Source: JAUUZQ01 sp964538375 (GTDB lineage: Bacteria > Bacteroidota > Bacteroidia > Bacteroidales > GCA-2748055). Taken from it: a stretch of DNA of 64,000 nucleotides. The stretch's first letter is position 1. Each line of letters begins with the position of its first letter. Below, piece after piece: positions 9,735 to 19,602 of this stretch. A program made the position numbers and the translations under genes. The stretch lies in assembly GCA_964538375.1 (NCBI GenBank), contig CAZIFQ010000012.1, forward strand, positions 24,587 to 88,586. Reading direction: 5' to 3'. The notes under the pieces were generated by a model, which saw only the letters and a list, made by a program, of their open reading frames with translations, searched no databases and had not been told where the DNA came from.

Positions 9735-11066
9735 TTACATTTCAACATCACTATCATCAAAAATATCCGTTAGAGTAGTTCTCAAACTCTCTAATATTTT
9801 ACCTTTTTTCAAACGGTTCTTTGGAGACTTCTCTTTTGTCTCTTCTAGCTCTTCAGTAACTGTTTCTTCTTGTTGAAGACTATTGAATTCTGGTATTTCG
9901 TTACTCTCAATATATATCTCCAAACCTTTCAACAAAAGACCGATTGAAGTACTGTACATTGGCTGGTTGACGTCTTCAGGAGTATTTGCAGCAAGACACT
10001 CATTCGGATAGCCAATTCGTACGTCTAATCCAGTTTTAAATTTTACCAGTTGGTTCAGATTCTTAAGCATGGCTCCTCCCCCGGTTAGTACTATACCGGC
10101 ACTTAATTTATCTATATACCCGGAATTTTCAATTTCATAGACCACAGCATCTATAATTTCTTCCATCCTTGACTGGATAATATAAGCAAGACTCCTAAAA
10201 CTTATCTCTTTGGGATCTCTTCCAGAGATTCCAGGAATAGTAACTACCTTATCTTCCTGCGCCAGGTCTCCAAGAGCAGAACCAAACTGTATTTTCAGCG
10301 ATTCAGCCTGGCGTTGAAGTATCGAGCAGCCCTCCTTGATATCACGGGTAACCACATTTCCGCCAAATGGAATCACGGCAGTATGGCGTATCACATCATC
10401 ATAGTATACCGCCACATCTGTTGTTCCACCGCCAATATCAACCAGTGCTACTCCCGCTTCTTTCTCATCTTCAGTTAAAACGGCAGAACTGGATGCCAGG
10501 GGTTCGAGAACCAGCTGGCGAACATCAAGATTAACCCGATTGATACACTTTTCTATGTTCCTGGCTGAAGATATCTGTCCGATTACAATATGGAAGTTAG
10601 CTTCCAATCGTTTTCCAAACATTCCCACTGGATTTTTCACGCCTGTTTCATTATCCACAATGTAGTTTTGTGGCAACACATGAATTATTTCCTCACCTAC
10701 ATCTACAGGAATTTTATACATATCCTTGATCAGTGCCTGGACATCTCCCCGGGTAATTTCATCTTCATAGGAATCGCGGTTAATGTAGCCGCGGTTGATT
10801 ACAGATTTGATGTGCTGACCGGCAATCCCGACAAACACTTCTTTAAACCGAAGTCCTGACTGCTCCTGCGCTTCATTTACTGTATTGTGAATTGCGTTTA
10901 CAGTTTCTTCGATATTCAGTACTACACCTCTCTTTACTCCCTTGGATACTGATCTACTGATCCCTAATACTTCGAGCCTGTTTTGCTCGTTTAAACGGCC
11001 CACCAAGCTTACAATTTTAGTGGTACCAATGTCAATTGCTGCAACAATACGGTTTTTCTGAGCCAT
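9735..11066 (-). CDS. ftsA: Cell division protein FtsA
   Basis: 443 residues. Actin-like ATPase that tethers FtsZ filaments to the membrane. Seen: phosphate-1 AIDIGTTKIVSLVG at residues 10-23, SHS2/1C insert, LVDIGGGTTDVAVY (phosphate-2) near 205 and the adenosine motif LTGGGAML near 330. A basic helical segment near the end (PKNRLKKGKILESLRTTL) is a plausible amphipathic membrane-targeting helix, followed by a short acidic tail; in E. coli the helix is at the very end. Lies between ftsQ and ftsZ. Confidence 0.96.
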   Translation of the reverse strand: MAQKNRIVAAIDIGTTKIVSLVGRLNEQNRLEVLGISRSVSKGVKRGVVLNIEETVNAIHNTVNEAQEQSGLRFKEVFVGIAGQHIKSVINRGYINRDSYEDEITRGDVQALIKDMYKIPVDVGEEIIHVLPQNYIVDNETGVKNPVGMFGKRLEANFHIVIGQISSARNIEKCINRVNLDVRQLVLEPLASSSAVLTEDEKEAGVALVDIGGGTTDVAVYYDDVIRHTAVIPFGGNVVTRDIKEGCSILQRQAESLKIQFGSALGDLAQEDKVVTIPGISGRDPKEISFRSLAYIIQSRMEEIIDAVVYEIENSGYIDKLSAGIVLTGGGAMLKNLNQLVKFKTGLDVRIGYPNECLAANTPEDVNQPMYSTSIGLLLKGLEIYIESNEIPEFNSLQQEETVTEELEETKEKSPKNRLKKGKILESLRTTLTDIFDDSDVEM

Positions 11067-11070
11067 AATA

Positions 11071-11859
11071 TTAACGTTTAGTACAAATCACCTGATTTGT
11101 ATATTTTAGATTTATTTGATTGTAACTGTTCCATCCATATTTCTGTAATCCCTGTTCATACAATAACTTCAGATTACGGAGTTTATTTTCATAATTATCC
11201 AGTCTGCCAAGGAGAATCTGGTGTGCTCCCACCCTGGGAATTATTTCAAACTCACCAGATCTGTTCCTGTATAGCTGAACAATTTGTTCCTGCCAAAATT
11301 TATGATTATCCACATACCTGGCAAACTCAAGGACATTACTGAAATACCTATATTCTCCTGGTAAAGAATCGGGGGAAGTTATCCCGGTCATCCTAATGCT
11401 CTCAGGAAGTGTCACATACCCTGTAACCAGCAAAACCATTGGAGAATATGATAGTGAAAGAGGAAGAAATTCTCCTTCTTCATCAATATAATAACCCTGC
11501 TTTCCTCCCGGCATCAACCTGGCAACCGGGTTTCGTTGCTCAAGGTCTATAAACAGTTCCCCATTTACTGTAGTGTAACACTCAGCATTTTTGATATATG
11601 GATTATTCTCAATAATATTTTCTAATCTTCTGGTGTTGATCTGAGAAATAGGATAACCCTGGATATCAATATCCGATTCGCTAATCATTTTTCTCACGTC
11701 CATGCTGGTGATAAATTTTACATCCAGTGAATCCGAAATTTCAATCTGTATACGATTGCATAAGATCTTATCTCCCTTGTCTGAGACAAATCCCATGATA
11801 ACACTGAACCAGCTAAGGATCAACAACCAAACTACGATATGTAATATCTTCTTTATCAT
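11071..11859 (-). CDS. ftsQ: Cell division protein FtsQ/DivIB
   Basis: 262 residues. Bitopic protein: short cytosolic N-terminus, one membrane helix (about 7-26), then a POTRA-type domain (about residues 35-110, with ISQINTRRLENIIENNPYI) and a beta domain that in the family bridges the FtsBL complex to FtsA/FtsZ. Very divergent at sequence level, as is usual for FtsQ, so the call rests on topology, POTRA-like segment and position between murC and ftsA. Its start overlaps the murC stop by four bases; ftsA follows after 4 bases. Confidence 0.88.
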   Translation of the reverse strand: MIKKILHIVVWLLILSWFSVIMGFVSDKGDKILCNRIQIEISDSLDVKFITSMDVRKMISESDIDIQGYPISQINTRRLENIIENNPYIKNAECYTTVNGELFIDLEQRNPVARLMPGGKQGYYIDEEGEFLPLSLSYSPMVLLVTGYVTLPESIRMTGITSPDSLPGEYRYFSNVLEFARYVDNHKFWQEQIVQLYRNRSGEFEIIPRVGAHQILLGRLDNYENKLRNLKLLYEQGLQKYGWNSYNQINLKYTNQVICTKR

Positions 11860-13229
11860 TGTTGTCCCATCCAGCTTTTAAGTGGTTCAACAAGTTTATC
11901 TATGTCACCTGCTCCCATAGTCAACAACACTTCCGGATCTCGCTCTTTCAATACATTTATCAATTGTCCCTGCCTGATCATAACTTTTTCCGCCATTTTC
12001 ACCTTATCAAATATGGTGGCAGAGCTTATTCCAGGAATAGGATCTTCACGTGCAGGATAGATATCCAATAATACCAACTCGTCCAATAAGCCCAGACTCT
12101 CGGCAAATTGTTCAGCAAAATCACGAGTCCTGGAGTAGAGATGAGGTTGGAATATTCCTGTTATTTTCTTTCCTGGAAAAATGTTACGAACAGATGAGAT
12201 AAAGGCATTCAATTCTTCCGGATGATGTGCATAATCATCTATATATACTCTATTTTCGGTATAAAGTTGAATATCAAACCTTCGTTTCACGCCTGTAAAT
12301 TTTGAACAAGCATTCACTATTACATCTCTCGGAACTCCCGACTGGTCGGCTGCTGCAATCGCCGCTACAGCATTTTCCACATTAATCAAACCTGGTACAT
12401 CGATGGTCACATTCTGGATAATATCCCGGGGTGTTTGAACCGTGAATTTATAGTTAATACCCACTTTCTCAATAAAGGTGACATGGTAATCAGCATCCTT
12501 GTCAGATAAAGAGTACGTGTATACATCAATGTTAGAAGGAATTTTGAGATCCAGTCCAAACTTTATAATCAACTTTCCTTTATCATTGATCTGGTTCAGG
12601 AAAGATTCAAATCCTATTTGCAGATTTTCTTCTGACAAATAAATATCCAGGTGATCTGGATCTATGGAGGTTAAAACTGCCATCTTGGGGTAGAGGGTCA
12701 GGAAAGAACGATCATATTCATCTGCTTCAGCAATTATATTTTTTGAACTCGAATCAATGACTATGTTACTTTTAAAATTCTTGCTGATACCACCCAGGAA
12801 AGCATTGCATCCCATTTTTGACTGTGACAAGATATATGCCAGTAGGGTAGACACAGATGTTTTACCATGTGTTCCTGCAACACCTATACCGTTACCGTTA
12901 TTAAATACTTCACCCAGTGCTGCAGAACGCTTAATGACTCTGAATCCATTATTTCTAAAATAATTCAGTTCATTATTATTCTCAGAAACTGCAGGTGTAT
13001 AAATGACCAGGGTTCTGTCAGGATCTTTAAATTCAGAAGGAATCAATGCTGTTTTATCGATGAAATGAATATCAATCTGCTCACGCATCAACTGATCAGT
13101 TAGAGCGGTGGATGTCCGGTCATAGCCAGCTACATTCTTGTCCCTGCTATGGAAATACCTGGCCAGGGCGCTCATGCCAATGCCGCCGATACCTACAAAA
13201 TAGACGCTATCCAGATTAATCCACATCAT
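11856..13229 (-). CDS. murC: UDP-N-acetylmuramate--L-alanine ligase
   Basis: 457 residues. Adds L-alanine to UDP-MurNAc with ATP, the first amino acid of the peptidoglycan stem. Seen: N-terminal Rossmann GIGGIGMSALA (about 14-24), Mur-ligase P-loop GTHGKTSVSTLL near 118-129, the EADEYDRSFL motif near 168, IDPDHLDIY near 187 and YIDDYAHHPEEL near 330. A second ATG at 13226 is equally possible as start. Four-base gap to murG and overlap with ftsQ fit one transcript. Confidence 0.97.
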   Translation of the reverse strand: MMWINLDSVYFVGIGGIGMSALARYFHSRDKNVAGYDRTSTALTDQLMREQIDIHFIDKTALIPSEFKDPDRTLVIYTPAVSENNNELNYFRNNGFRVIKRSAALGEVFNNGNGIGVAGTHGKTSVSTLLAYILSQSKMGCNAFLGGISKNFKSNIVIDSSSKNIIAEADEYDRSFLTLYPKMAVLTSIDPDHLDIYLSEENLQIGFESFLNQINDKGKLIIKFGLDLKIPSNIDVYTYSLSDKDADYHVTFIEKVGINYKFTVQTPRDIIQNVTIDVPGLINVENAVAAIAAADQSGVPRDVIVNACSKFTGVKRRFDIQLYTENRVYIDDYAHHPEELNAFISSVRNIFPGKKITGIFQPHLYSRTRDFAEQFAESLGLLDELVLLDIYPAREDPIPGISSATIFDKVKMAEKVMIRQGQLINVLKERDPEVLLTMGAGDIDKLVEPLKSWMGQQ

Positions 13230-13232
13230 TTC

Positions 13233-14339
13233 CTAAACAAGTTTTTTTACTTCTTTTATAATACGTTGTGCTGAGTCTTTAATAGCCAGCTTACTTATAT
13301 TTAATGATAAATTTTTCTTTCTTACGCTATCTCCAACAAGCGCAATCACCTCATTAACCAAATCTTCCTTCGCATCCTTGTCTGCAATCAGCACTGCTGC
13401 TTGCTGAGTTGAAAGCGATTTTGCATTGCTTGTCTGGTGGTCTTCTGCAACATTAGGTGAAGGAACCAGGATCACCGGCTTTCCTACTATGCACAATTCT
13501 GAAATAGTACCAGCTCCAGCCCTTGAAATAATCACATCAGCCACCTGGAATGCTTTATTCATCTCTTTTATAAAAGGAACTAGTACAATATTTTGTGCTG
13601 CACTCTCTTTCAATGCTTTTTCAGCTTCTGAGAAATAGTAACTACCACATTGCCAGAGCAATTGGATATTGCTCTCCTTGATCTTCTCAATACCGGAAAG
13701 TATACTCTCATTCAGCGTTCTTGCACCAAGACTTCCTCCAATCAAGAGCACCACCTTCTTTCCCTGGTCGAGTTTAAAATGATCAATGCTCGCCTTTTTC
13801 TTATTGGCCGGGAGTACCAGGTTTTGTCTCGTAGGATTCCCTGTCAAAATAATTTTTTCCGCAGGGAAATACTTATCCATACCCTCATAAGCAACACAAA
13901 TTTTTGCTGCTTTAGCAGAAAGTAGTTTATTCGTTACTCCTGCATAGGAGTTTTGCTCCTGGATGAGGGTTGGTATTCCCCTTCTTCCTGCTGCTTTCAA
14001 AATTGGACCGCTTGCATATCCTCCAACGCCAACAACCACATCCGGTTTAAATTCCTTAATAATCTTCCTCGACATTGACAGGGACTTCATCAACTTAAAG
14101 AAAAATGTCACATTCTTCCATGTCAGACGTCTTTGAAATCCTGCCACTGGAAGTCCTTTAATTTCATAACCAGCTTCAGGAACTTTTTCTGTCTCCAACT
14201 TGCCTTTTGCTCCCACAAAAAGGATCTGCACATCGTCATCTGAATCGCACAAAGCATTGGCAATGGATATAGCAGGAAAAACGTGGCCACCAGTTCCACC
14301 TCCTCCAATAATCACTCTATATTTCTTTTCCCGGTTCAT
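13233..14339 (-). CDS. murG: UDP-GlcNAc:lipid I N-acetylglucosamine transferase
   Basis: 368 residues. Adds GlcNAc to lipid I to make lipid II on the inner face of the cytoplasmic membrane. Seen: GGGGTGGHVFPA (residues 12-23, first G-loop), VVGVGGYASGP near 104, LIGGSLGARTLN near 200 and the donor-binding SRAGAGTISEL near 275. Its start lies 23 bases inside the ftsW gene; the N-terminal sequence up to the G-loop supports this start, so the overlap is real. Confidence 0.97.
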   Translation of the reverse strand: MNREKKYRVIIGGGGTGGHVFPAISIANALCDSDDDVQILFVGAKGKLETEKVPEAGYEIKGLPVAGFQRRLTWKNVTFFFKLMKSLSMSRKIIKEFKPDVVVGVGGYASGPILKAAGRRGIPTLIQEQNSYAGVTNKLLSAKAAKICVAYEGMDKYFPAEKIILTGNPTRQNLVLPANKKKASIDHFKLDQGKKVVLLIGGSLGARTLNESILSGIEKIKESNIQLLWQCGSYYFSEAEKALKESAAQNIVLVPFIKEMNKAFQVADVIISRAGAGTISELCIVGKPVILVPSPNVAEDHQTSNAKSLSTQQAAVLIADKDAKEDLVNEVIALVGDSVRKKNLSLNISKLAIKDSAQRIIKEVKKLV

Positions 14340-15531
14340 CTGTTGTTGTTTCTTGTTGAATTGTTTCCGGAGACACTGCTGCTTGTGCTTCTGCCTCAGC
14401 TTCTGCCTCCAATTCTTTTTTAATCCCCCAGCTAATGCTAAGAATCATACCCAGAGCCATACTGTTAAACAGGATGGATGATCCTCCCATACTAACCAAA
14501 GGCAATGTCTGTCCGGTTACCGGCAGTAAACCCACTGATACTGCCATATTCACAAAGGCTTGCAGCACAAGCCCCAGCGACAGTCCGAAGGCCAGGAATG
14601 CACCATAGGTGCTTTTGCTTTTCCGGACAATCAGGCCTGTTCTGAAGAGCAACCATAAATAAAGCGCCAATATGAATATTCCGCCAATCAGTGAACCGTA
14701 TTCTTCAATGATGATGGCATAAATAAAATCTGAATATGGATGTGGCAGAAGGTTCCTTTGCGTACTCGTTCCCGGTCCGTTGGGAAAAAGTCCTCCCCTT
14801 ACAATAGCAACTTTTGCCTGATCGGCCTGGTAATTATCTCCCTCTCCCTGAACAAAATTCTCGATCCTGTTTTTCCATGTCGAGATCCTTCCTTCTTTGC
14901 TCATGGCTGCTGAGAGCAAAAGAAACAGGGCCAATCCTGCAATACCAATCCCTAAAAACATAAACAGGTGTTTAAAAGGCACTCTTCCAATGAACATCAG
15001 TGTAAAAGCTGTTACAAATACGATGGCGGCCGTAGAGAAGTTGGAAGGCAGAATAAGCATACAGATAACCGATACAGCTACCGCCAATTTCAAAAATACT
15101 TGCTTGAAATCACCAATGCTGTTCTGGTTAACAGACAAAACTTTGGCGATGAACATGACAAGTGCCACCTTTGCGAAATCTGAAGGTTGTATGGTAAGTC
15201 CCGTTCCCGGAATCATAAGCCAGCGAGTTGCTTCATTTCTCGATTCTCCTTTTAGAAGTGTTAAAAGCAATATGGGTACCGCAATATAGATGACGGTCAT
15301 GGAGACCCTGCTAAAAACCTTATAAGGAACCAGGTGGAAAAAAAAGATTACAATAAGACCAAGCACAACATAGCGTAATTGTCTGAACAGGTAATATAGT
15401 GTATCCCCTGATCTGTACTTATATGCCAGGGACCCTGTAGAACTGTATACCGTTAGTAATGATACAATAAACAGGATAAGGATCACTGCCCAAATAATTC
15501 GATCGCCTTTTATGTATTTTCCCAGGTTCAT
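14317..15531 (-). CDS. ftsW: Septal peptidoglycan glycosyltransferase FtsW
   Basis: 404 residues with about ten membrane helices, a SEDS-family lipid II polymerase working with FtsI at the septum. Seen: VYSSTGSLAY near residue 29, the catalytic-region WLMIPGTGLTIQPSDFAKVAL near 105-125 containing the conserved QPSDFAK, the large periplasmic loop with NYQADQAKVAI, the DFIYAIIIEEYG stretch and the closing TGQTLPLVSMGGSS. The C-terminus is an Ala/Glu-rich cytosolic tail (EAEAEAEAQAA) translated through the murG start region. Confidence 0.96.
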   Translation of the reverse strand: MNLGKYIKGDRIIWAVILILFIVSLLTVYSSTGSLAYKYRSGDTLYYLFRQLRYVVLGLIVIFFFHLVPYKVFSRVSMTVIYIAVPILLLTLLKGESRNEATRWLMIPGTGLTIQPSDFAKVALVMFIAKVLSVNQNSIGDFKQVFLKLAVAVSVICMLILPSNFSTAAIVFVTAFTLMFIGRVPFKHLFMFLGIGIAGLALFLLLSAAMSKEGRISTWKNRIENFVQGEGDNYQADQAKVAIVRGGLFPNGPGTSTQRNLLPHPYSDFIYAIIIEEYGSLIGGIFILALYLWLLFRTGLIVRKSKSTYGAFLAFGLSLGLVLQAFVNMAVSVGLLPVTGQTLPLVSMGGSSILFNSMALGMILSISWGIKKELEAEAEAEAQAAVSPETIQQETTTDEPGKEI

Positions 15532-15538
15532 CTATATT

Positions 15539-16885
15539 TTATAATTCTCTTACTGCTTCTTTAAATTTTCTGCCTCTCTCTTCGTAATTTTCAAACAGAT
15601 CAAAACTAGCACATGCCGGTGATAGCAACACAGTATTACCTTTTACCCCCAGGTAATATGCCGATTTCACAGCCTCCATCATAGTGTCTGATTCAACTAT
15701 GGTTTCTACTTTTCCTTCAAATGCTTTTTTGATTCTCTGATTATCTTTTCCAAGACATATAATTGCTTTCACCTTTTTACTGACAAGTTCTTCTAGCTCA
15801 GAATAATTGTTTCCTTTATCCACCCCGCCAGCTATCCAGATAATTTCACCCCTCACACTTTCAAGTGCATACCAGCATGAGTTAACGTTCGTGGCTTTTG
15901 AATCGTTGATAAACTGCATTCCGTGTACCTTCATCACATATTCCAAACGGTGTTCAATACCCTGGAAATCCATGAGTGCTTCACGAATAACATCATTTCT
16001 GATTTTCAATACATTACCAGCAATTCCAGCTGCCATACTGTTGTATGTATTGTGTTTCCCACGAAGTGAAAGTTCCTGTACCGACATAGAGAAGTCTACA
16101 TCTTCAAATTCGATGTGCATGCGCTCCCTCTTATCGATCCATGCCACATCATCCGGTTTCTTATCATAAGCATAAGGAAGTTTCTCAGCACGGGAAACAA
16201 TGCGCTCGAGCTCTTTAATTGTAATCTCATCGTCAGAGCAGAACACAAAATAATCTTCCTCCGTTAAGTTCTGAGTGATCCTGAATTTGGAGTCAACATA
16301 GTTTTGCATATCATAATTGTACCTGTCAAGATGGTCAGGTGTAATATTCAAAAGAATTGCTATATCTGGTTTAAACTCGTACATCCCATCTAATTGGAAA
16401 CTGCTTAATTCCAGCACGTAATAATCATACTCTTCCTGTGCCACCTGTAGCGCAAAGCTTTTACCTACATTTCCGGCCATCCCAACATCCATACCGGCCT
16501 TTCTCATCATGTGATGAATCAATGAAGTAGTGGTAGTTTTTCCATTGCTTCCGGTAATACAGATTTTCTTGGCTTTGGTGTACCTTCCGGCAAATTCAAT
16601 CTCAGATATCATGTGAATTTCTTTTTTCCTGATCGCCTTAATGATAGGAGCACTTTCAGGAATTCCCGGGCTTTTAATTACCTCATCTGCATTGAGGATT
16701 AATCGCTCAGTATGGCTGTTTGCCTCATAAAGGACCTGATGCTCATTCAACATCTCACGGTACTTTGGGTTTATTCTGCCTGAGTCCGAAACAAATACAT
16801 CAAATCCCTGATTCTTAGCAAGGATAGCTGAACCGGTACCACTTTCTCCGGCTCCAAGGATAACTATACGTTTTCTTTTCTCCAT
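15539..16885 (-). CDS. murD: UDP-MurNAc-L-alanine--D-glutamate ligase
   Basis: 448 residues. Adds D-glutamate to UDP-MurNAc-L-Ala in the cytosol. Seen: N-terminal GAGESGTGSAILA, P-loop TGSNGKTTTTSLIHH near 110-124, the LELSSFQLDG motif near 158, ITPDHLDRY near 180, and in the third domain NDSKATNVNS near 310 and LLSPACASFD near 418, all diagnostic of MurD. Seven bases separate it from ftsW. Confidence 0.97.
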   Translation of the reverse strand: MEKRKRIVILGAGESGTGSAILAKNQGFDVFVSDSGRINPKYREMLNEHQVLYEANSHTERLILNADEVIKSPGIPESAPIIKAIRKKEIHMISEIEFAGRYTKAKKICITGSNGKTTTTSLIHHMMRKAGMDVGMAGNVGKSFALQVAQEEYDYYVLELSSFQLDGMYEFKPDIAILLNITPDHLDRYNYDMQNYVDSKFRITQNLTEEDYFVFCSDDEITIKELERIVSRAEKLPYAYDKKPDDVAWIDKRERMHIEFEDVDFSMSVQELSLRGKHNTYNSMAAGIAGNVLKIRNDVIREALMDFQGIEHRLEYVMKVHGMQFINDSKATNVNSCWYALESVRGEIIWIAGGVDKGNNYSELEELVSKKVKAIICLGKDNQRIKKAFEGKVETIVESDTMMEAVKSAYYLGVKGNTVLLSPACASFDLFENYEERGRKFKEAVREL

Positions 16886-16898
16886 AAGTTTGATCTGT

Positions 16899-18149
16899 TT
16901 ATCTGATCTTAAGGGTTACAATTGTTATTACTGCCAATAATATTCCGGTAATCCAGAAACGCGTAACGATTTTTGGTTCTGGATAACCTTTTTTCTGGTA
17001 ATGGTGATGGAGCGGAGCCATAAGAAACAGTCTTCTCCCCTCACCAAATTTTCTTTTTGTTCTCTTGAACCATCCAACCTGCAAAATCACTGAAAAAGTT
17101 TCCAGCATGTAGATTCCACAGAGGATGGGAATGAGTAATTCTTTACGGATGACAATAGCGAATACGGCTATCACACCTCCCAAAGCAAGACTTCCTGTAT
17201 CTCCCATAAATATTTGTGCGGGGTAGGAATTATACCATAGGAAACCAATGGTAGCTCCAATAAATGCAGCAGCGAATATAACCAGTTCACCGGCCTCCGG
17301 AATGTGCATAATATTGAGATAATCTGCATATATGGCATTACCAGAGACATAGGCCAGGATTCCCAGTGTTGTCCCAATTATGGCCGCTGTCCCTGTCGCC
17401 AACCCATCCAGTCCATCGGTTAGATTTGCCCCATTCGAAACAGCTGTGACAATAAAGATGACCACAAGAATAAAGATGATCCATACCGCCTTATCAGCAT
17501 ATTTTCCTGCAAACCACACCAGCCATGAATAGTTGAATTCATTGTTCTTCACAAAAGGAATGGTAGTCAACGGCGCTTTATGATCATAGAGGATGAACTG
17601 TTCACCTTCACTGTTCTCACTCACCGGGAATTCTGAATACATTTCCAAATTCTCCTCTGTAGCGGGAATTCTCTCACGTACTACTACATCATTACTGAAA
17701 TAGAGGGTAAGTCCAACTATCAAACCCAAACCAACCTGTCCAATGATTTTAAATTTTCCTCTTAAGCCCTCTTTGTTCTTTTTAAATACTTTGATATAAT
17801 CGTCGAGAAAACCTATGGTTCCCAGCCAGATAGTTGAGAACACCATTAGCATCAGGTATATGTTGGTGAGTTTTCCGAAAAGCAAAACTGGTACAACGAT
17901 AGAGGCAATAATTATCAGGCCACCCATTGTTGGTGTTCCCTGCTTTTTGTTCTGCCCTTCCAGTCCAAGGTTCCTGACAGTTTCACCAATTTGTTTTAGC
18001 TGCAGGTAATTTATGATCCTTTTACCGATGATCATGGAGATTATCAGTGAAGTAATCACCGTCATTGCCGCGCGAAACGAGATGTAGGAAAACATCCCCG
18101 CTCCGGGAAAATCAAATTGGTTTAAATATTCAAACAAGTGATACAGCAT
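16899..18149 (-). CDS. mraY: Phospho-MurNAc-pentapeptide transferase
   Basis: 416 residues, integral membrane enzyme that moves phospho-MurNAc-pentapeptide to undecaprenyl phosphate, giving lipid I. Seen: KKQGTPTMGG near 66, FLDDYIKVFKKNKEGL near 115-130, the catalytic-region NGANLTDGLDGLATG near 235, FMGDTGSLALGG near 313 and APLHHHYQKKG near 377. It is longer than E. coli MraY (360) because of a loop at about 145-205 facing the periplasm, common in Bacteroidota. Co-transcribed with murE and murD. Confidence 0.97.
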   Translation of the reverse strand: MLYHLFEYLNQFDFPGAGMFSYISFRAAMTVITSLIISMIIGKRIINYLQLKQIGETVRNLGLEGQNKKQGTPTMGGLIIIASIVVPVLLFGKLTNIYLMLMVFSTIWLGTIGFLDDYIKVFKKNKEGLRGKFKIIGQVGLGLIVGLTLYFSNDVVVRERIPATEENLEMYSEFPVSENSEGEQFILYDHKAPLTTIPFVKNNEFNYSWLVWFAGKYADKAVWIIFILVVIFIVTAVSNGANLTDGLDGLATGTAAIIGTTLGILAYVSGNAIYADYLNIMHIPEAGELVIFAAAFIGATIGFLWYNSYPAQIFMGDTGSLALGGVIAVFAIVIRKELLIPILCGIYMLETFSVILQVGWFKRTKRKFGEGRRLFLMAPLHHHYQKKGYPEPKIVTRFWITGILLAVITIVTLKIR

Positions 18150-18153
18150 AATT

Positions 18154-19602
18154 TTACATTAAATATTTACTGATAATCTCCTTATCATTAAATGGGTACT
18201 TTTTCCCCTTAATTTCCTGGTATTTCTCATGCCCCTTTCCTGCAACCAGCAAAATAGAGTGCTCCCCGGACAGCATGCAGGCAGTTTTTATTGCCTCTTC
18301 CCGATCAACAATTTTTAACACCTGCATATTTTTGTCAGAAGAAATTCCCTGCGCCATTTCATCGATGATGGCCTTTGGGTCTTCAGACCTTGGATTATCT
18401 GATGTGAGAATCACCTTGTGACTAAGTTGTGAAGCAACAGCTGCCATCTTTGGCCTTTTTTCCCTATCCCTGTCACCACCGGCACCCAACACGGAAATAA
18501 TTTCTTTTTCTTCCCGGTTCACCTCATGAATTGTTTCAAGCACATTCCGCAAGGCATCGTCTGTGTGGGCATAATCGATAATGGCCATGCAGCCATTTTT
18601 TCCCTTTATTGTTTGGAACCTGCCTTCCACTGCTTCCAATCCACTCATTACCTGCAGCACCTGCTCCTTGCTGTGCCCTAAAAGAAGTGATACACCATAG
18701 ACAGCAAGCAAATTATATGCATTGAATTTACCTGTTAACCTTACCCATAATTCATCATCGTTGATTTGTAACTGCGTGCCCTCGAAGTGAGGTTCAATGA
18801 TCTTCCCCTTGAAATCTGCCATCTTCTGCATACTGTATCTATATACTTCTGCTCGGGAATTCTGCACCATCACAGAACCATTTTTATCATCGCTGTTAAT
18901 CAGCGCAAAAGCACGCTTATTCAACAAGTTGAAGAATGACCTTTTCGCCTCCAGGTAATCTTTGAAGCTTTTATGATAATCGAGATGCTCATGCGTAAGG
19001 TTAGTAAATACAGCTCCCTTGAAATTCAGTCCGTAAATCCTGTGCTGGCTGCCAGCATGAGAGGAAACCTCCATGAAACAGTACTCACAACCCTCATCCA
19101 CCATCTGGCGTAGATATGCATTTATCTGCATTGGATCCGGCGTTGTATGTGTTGCCGGATAGGATTTATTATTAATGATTACTTCAATTGTTGAGAGTAA
19201 ACCGGCCTTGTAACCAAGACCGGTATGGACCCTATATAATAAGGTGGCTATGGTCGTTTTTCCATTTGTACCTGTTATACCAGCCAGGTATAATTCCTGA
19301 GAGGGATCTCCATACCAGGTGGATGCTATCAACGAAATTGCTTTTCTTGAATCCTCTACTTGAATCCACGTCACACGCTCTTCTCTCTCAGCAGGAATAT
19401 TTTCACAGACAACTGCTGTTGCCCCTGATTCTACAGCTTGTTTGATATACTTATGTCCGTCAGATTCAGTGCCCGAAATAGCAACAAACAGGAATCCGGA
19501 TTTTACTTCACGTGAATCAAAATTCACCCCGGTAATTTCCTTTTCTGTATCTCCTTCAACAAGGATAGCAGACAAATTTGATATTATTTTTGCCAGTATC
19601 AT
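18154..19602 (-). CDS. murE: UDP-MurNAc-tripeptide synthetase, mDAP-type
   Basis: 482 residues. Adds the third stem residue to UDP-MurNAc-L-Ala-D-Glu. Seen: FDSREVKSGFLFVA near 28, P-loop GITGTNGKTTIATLLYR near 108-124, FMEVSSHAG near 175, TNLTHEHLDYH near 206, and SDNPRSEDP near 400. The DNPR motif is the known signature for meso-diaminopimelate rather than lysine, so the peptidoglycan should be mDAP-type. Overlaps the end of the upstream transpeptidase gene by four bases. murF, normally next, is absent from this cluster. Confidence 0.97.
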   Translation of the reverse strand: MILAKIISNLSAILVEGDTEKEITGVNFDSREVKSGFLFVAISGTESDGHKYIKQAVESGATAVVCENIPAEREERVTWIQVEDSRKAISLIASTWYGDPSQELYLAGITGTNGKTTIATLLYRVHTGLGYKAGLLSTIEVIINNKSYPATHTTPDPMQINAYLRQMVDEGCEYCFMEVSSHAGSQHRIYGLNFKGAVFTNLTHEHLDYHKSFKDYLEAKRSFFNLLNKRAFALINSDDKNGSVMVQNSRAEVYRYSMQKMADFKGKIIEPHFEGTQLQINDDELWVRLTGKFNAYNLLAVYGVSLLLGHSKEQVLQVMSGLEAVEGRFQTIKGKNGCMAIIDYAHTDDALRNVLETIHEVNREEKEIISVLGAGGDRDREKRPKMAAVASQLSHKVILTSDNPRSEDPKAIIDEMAQGISSDKNMQVLKIVDREEAIKTACMLSGEHSILLVAGKGHEKYQEIKGKKYPFNDKEIISKYLM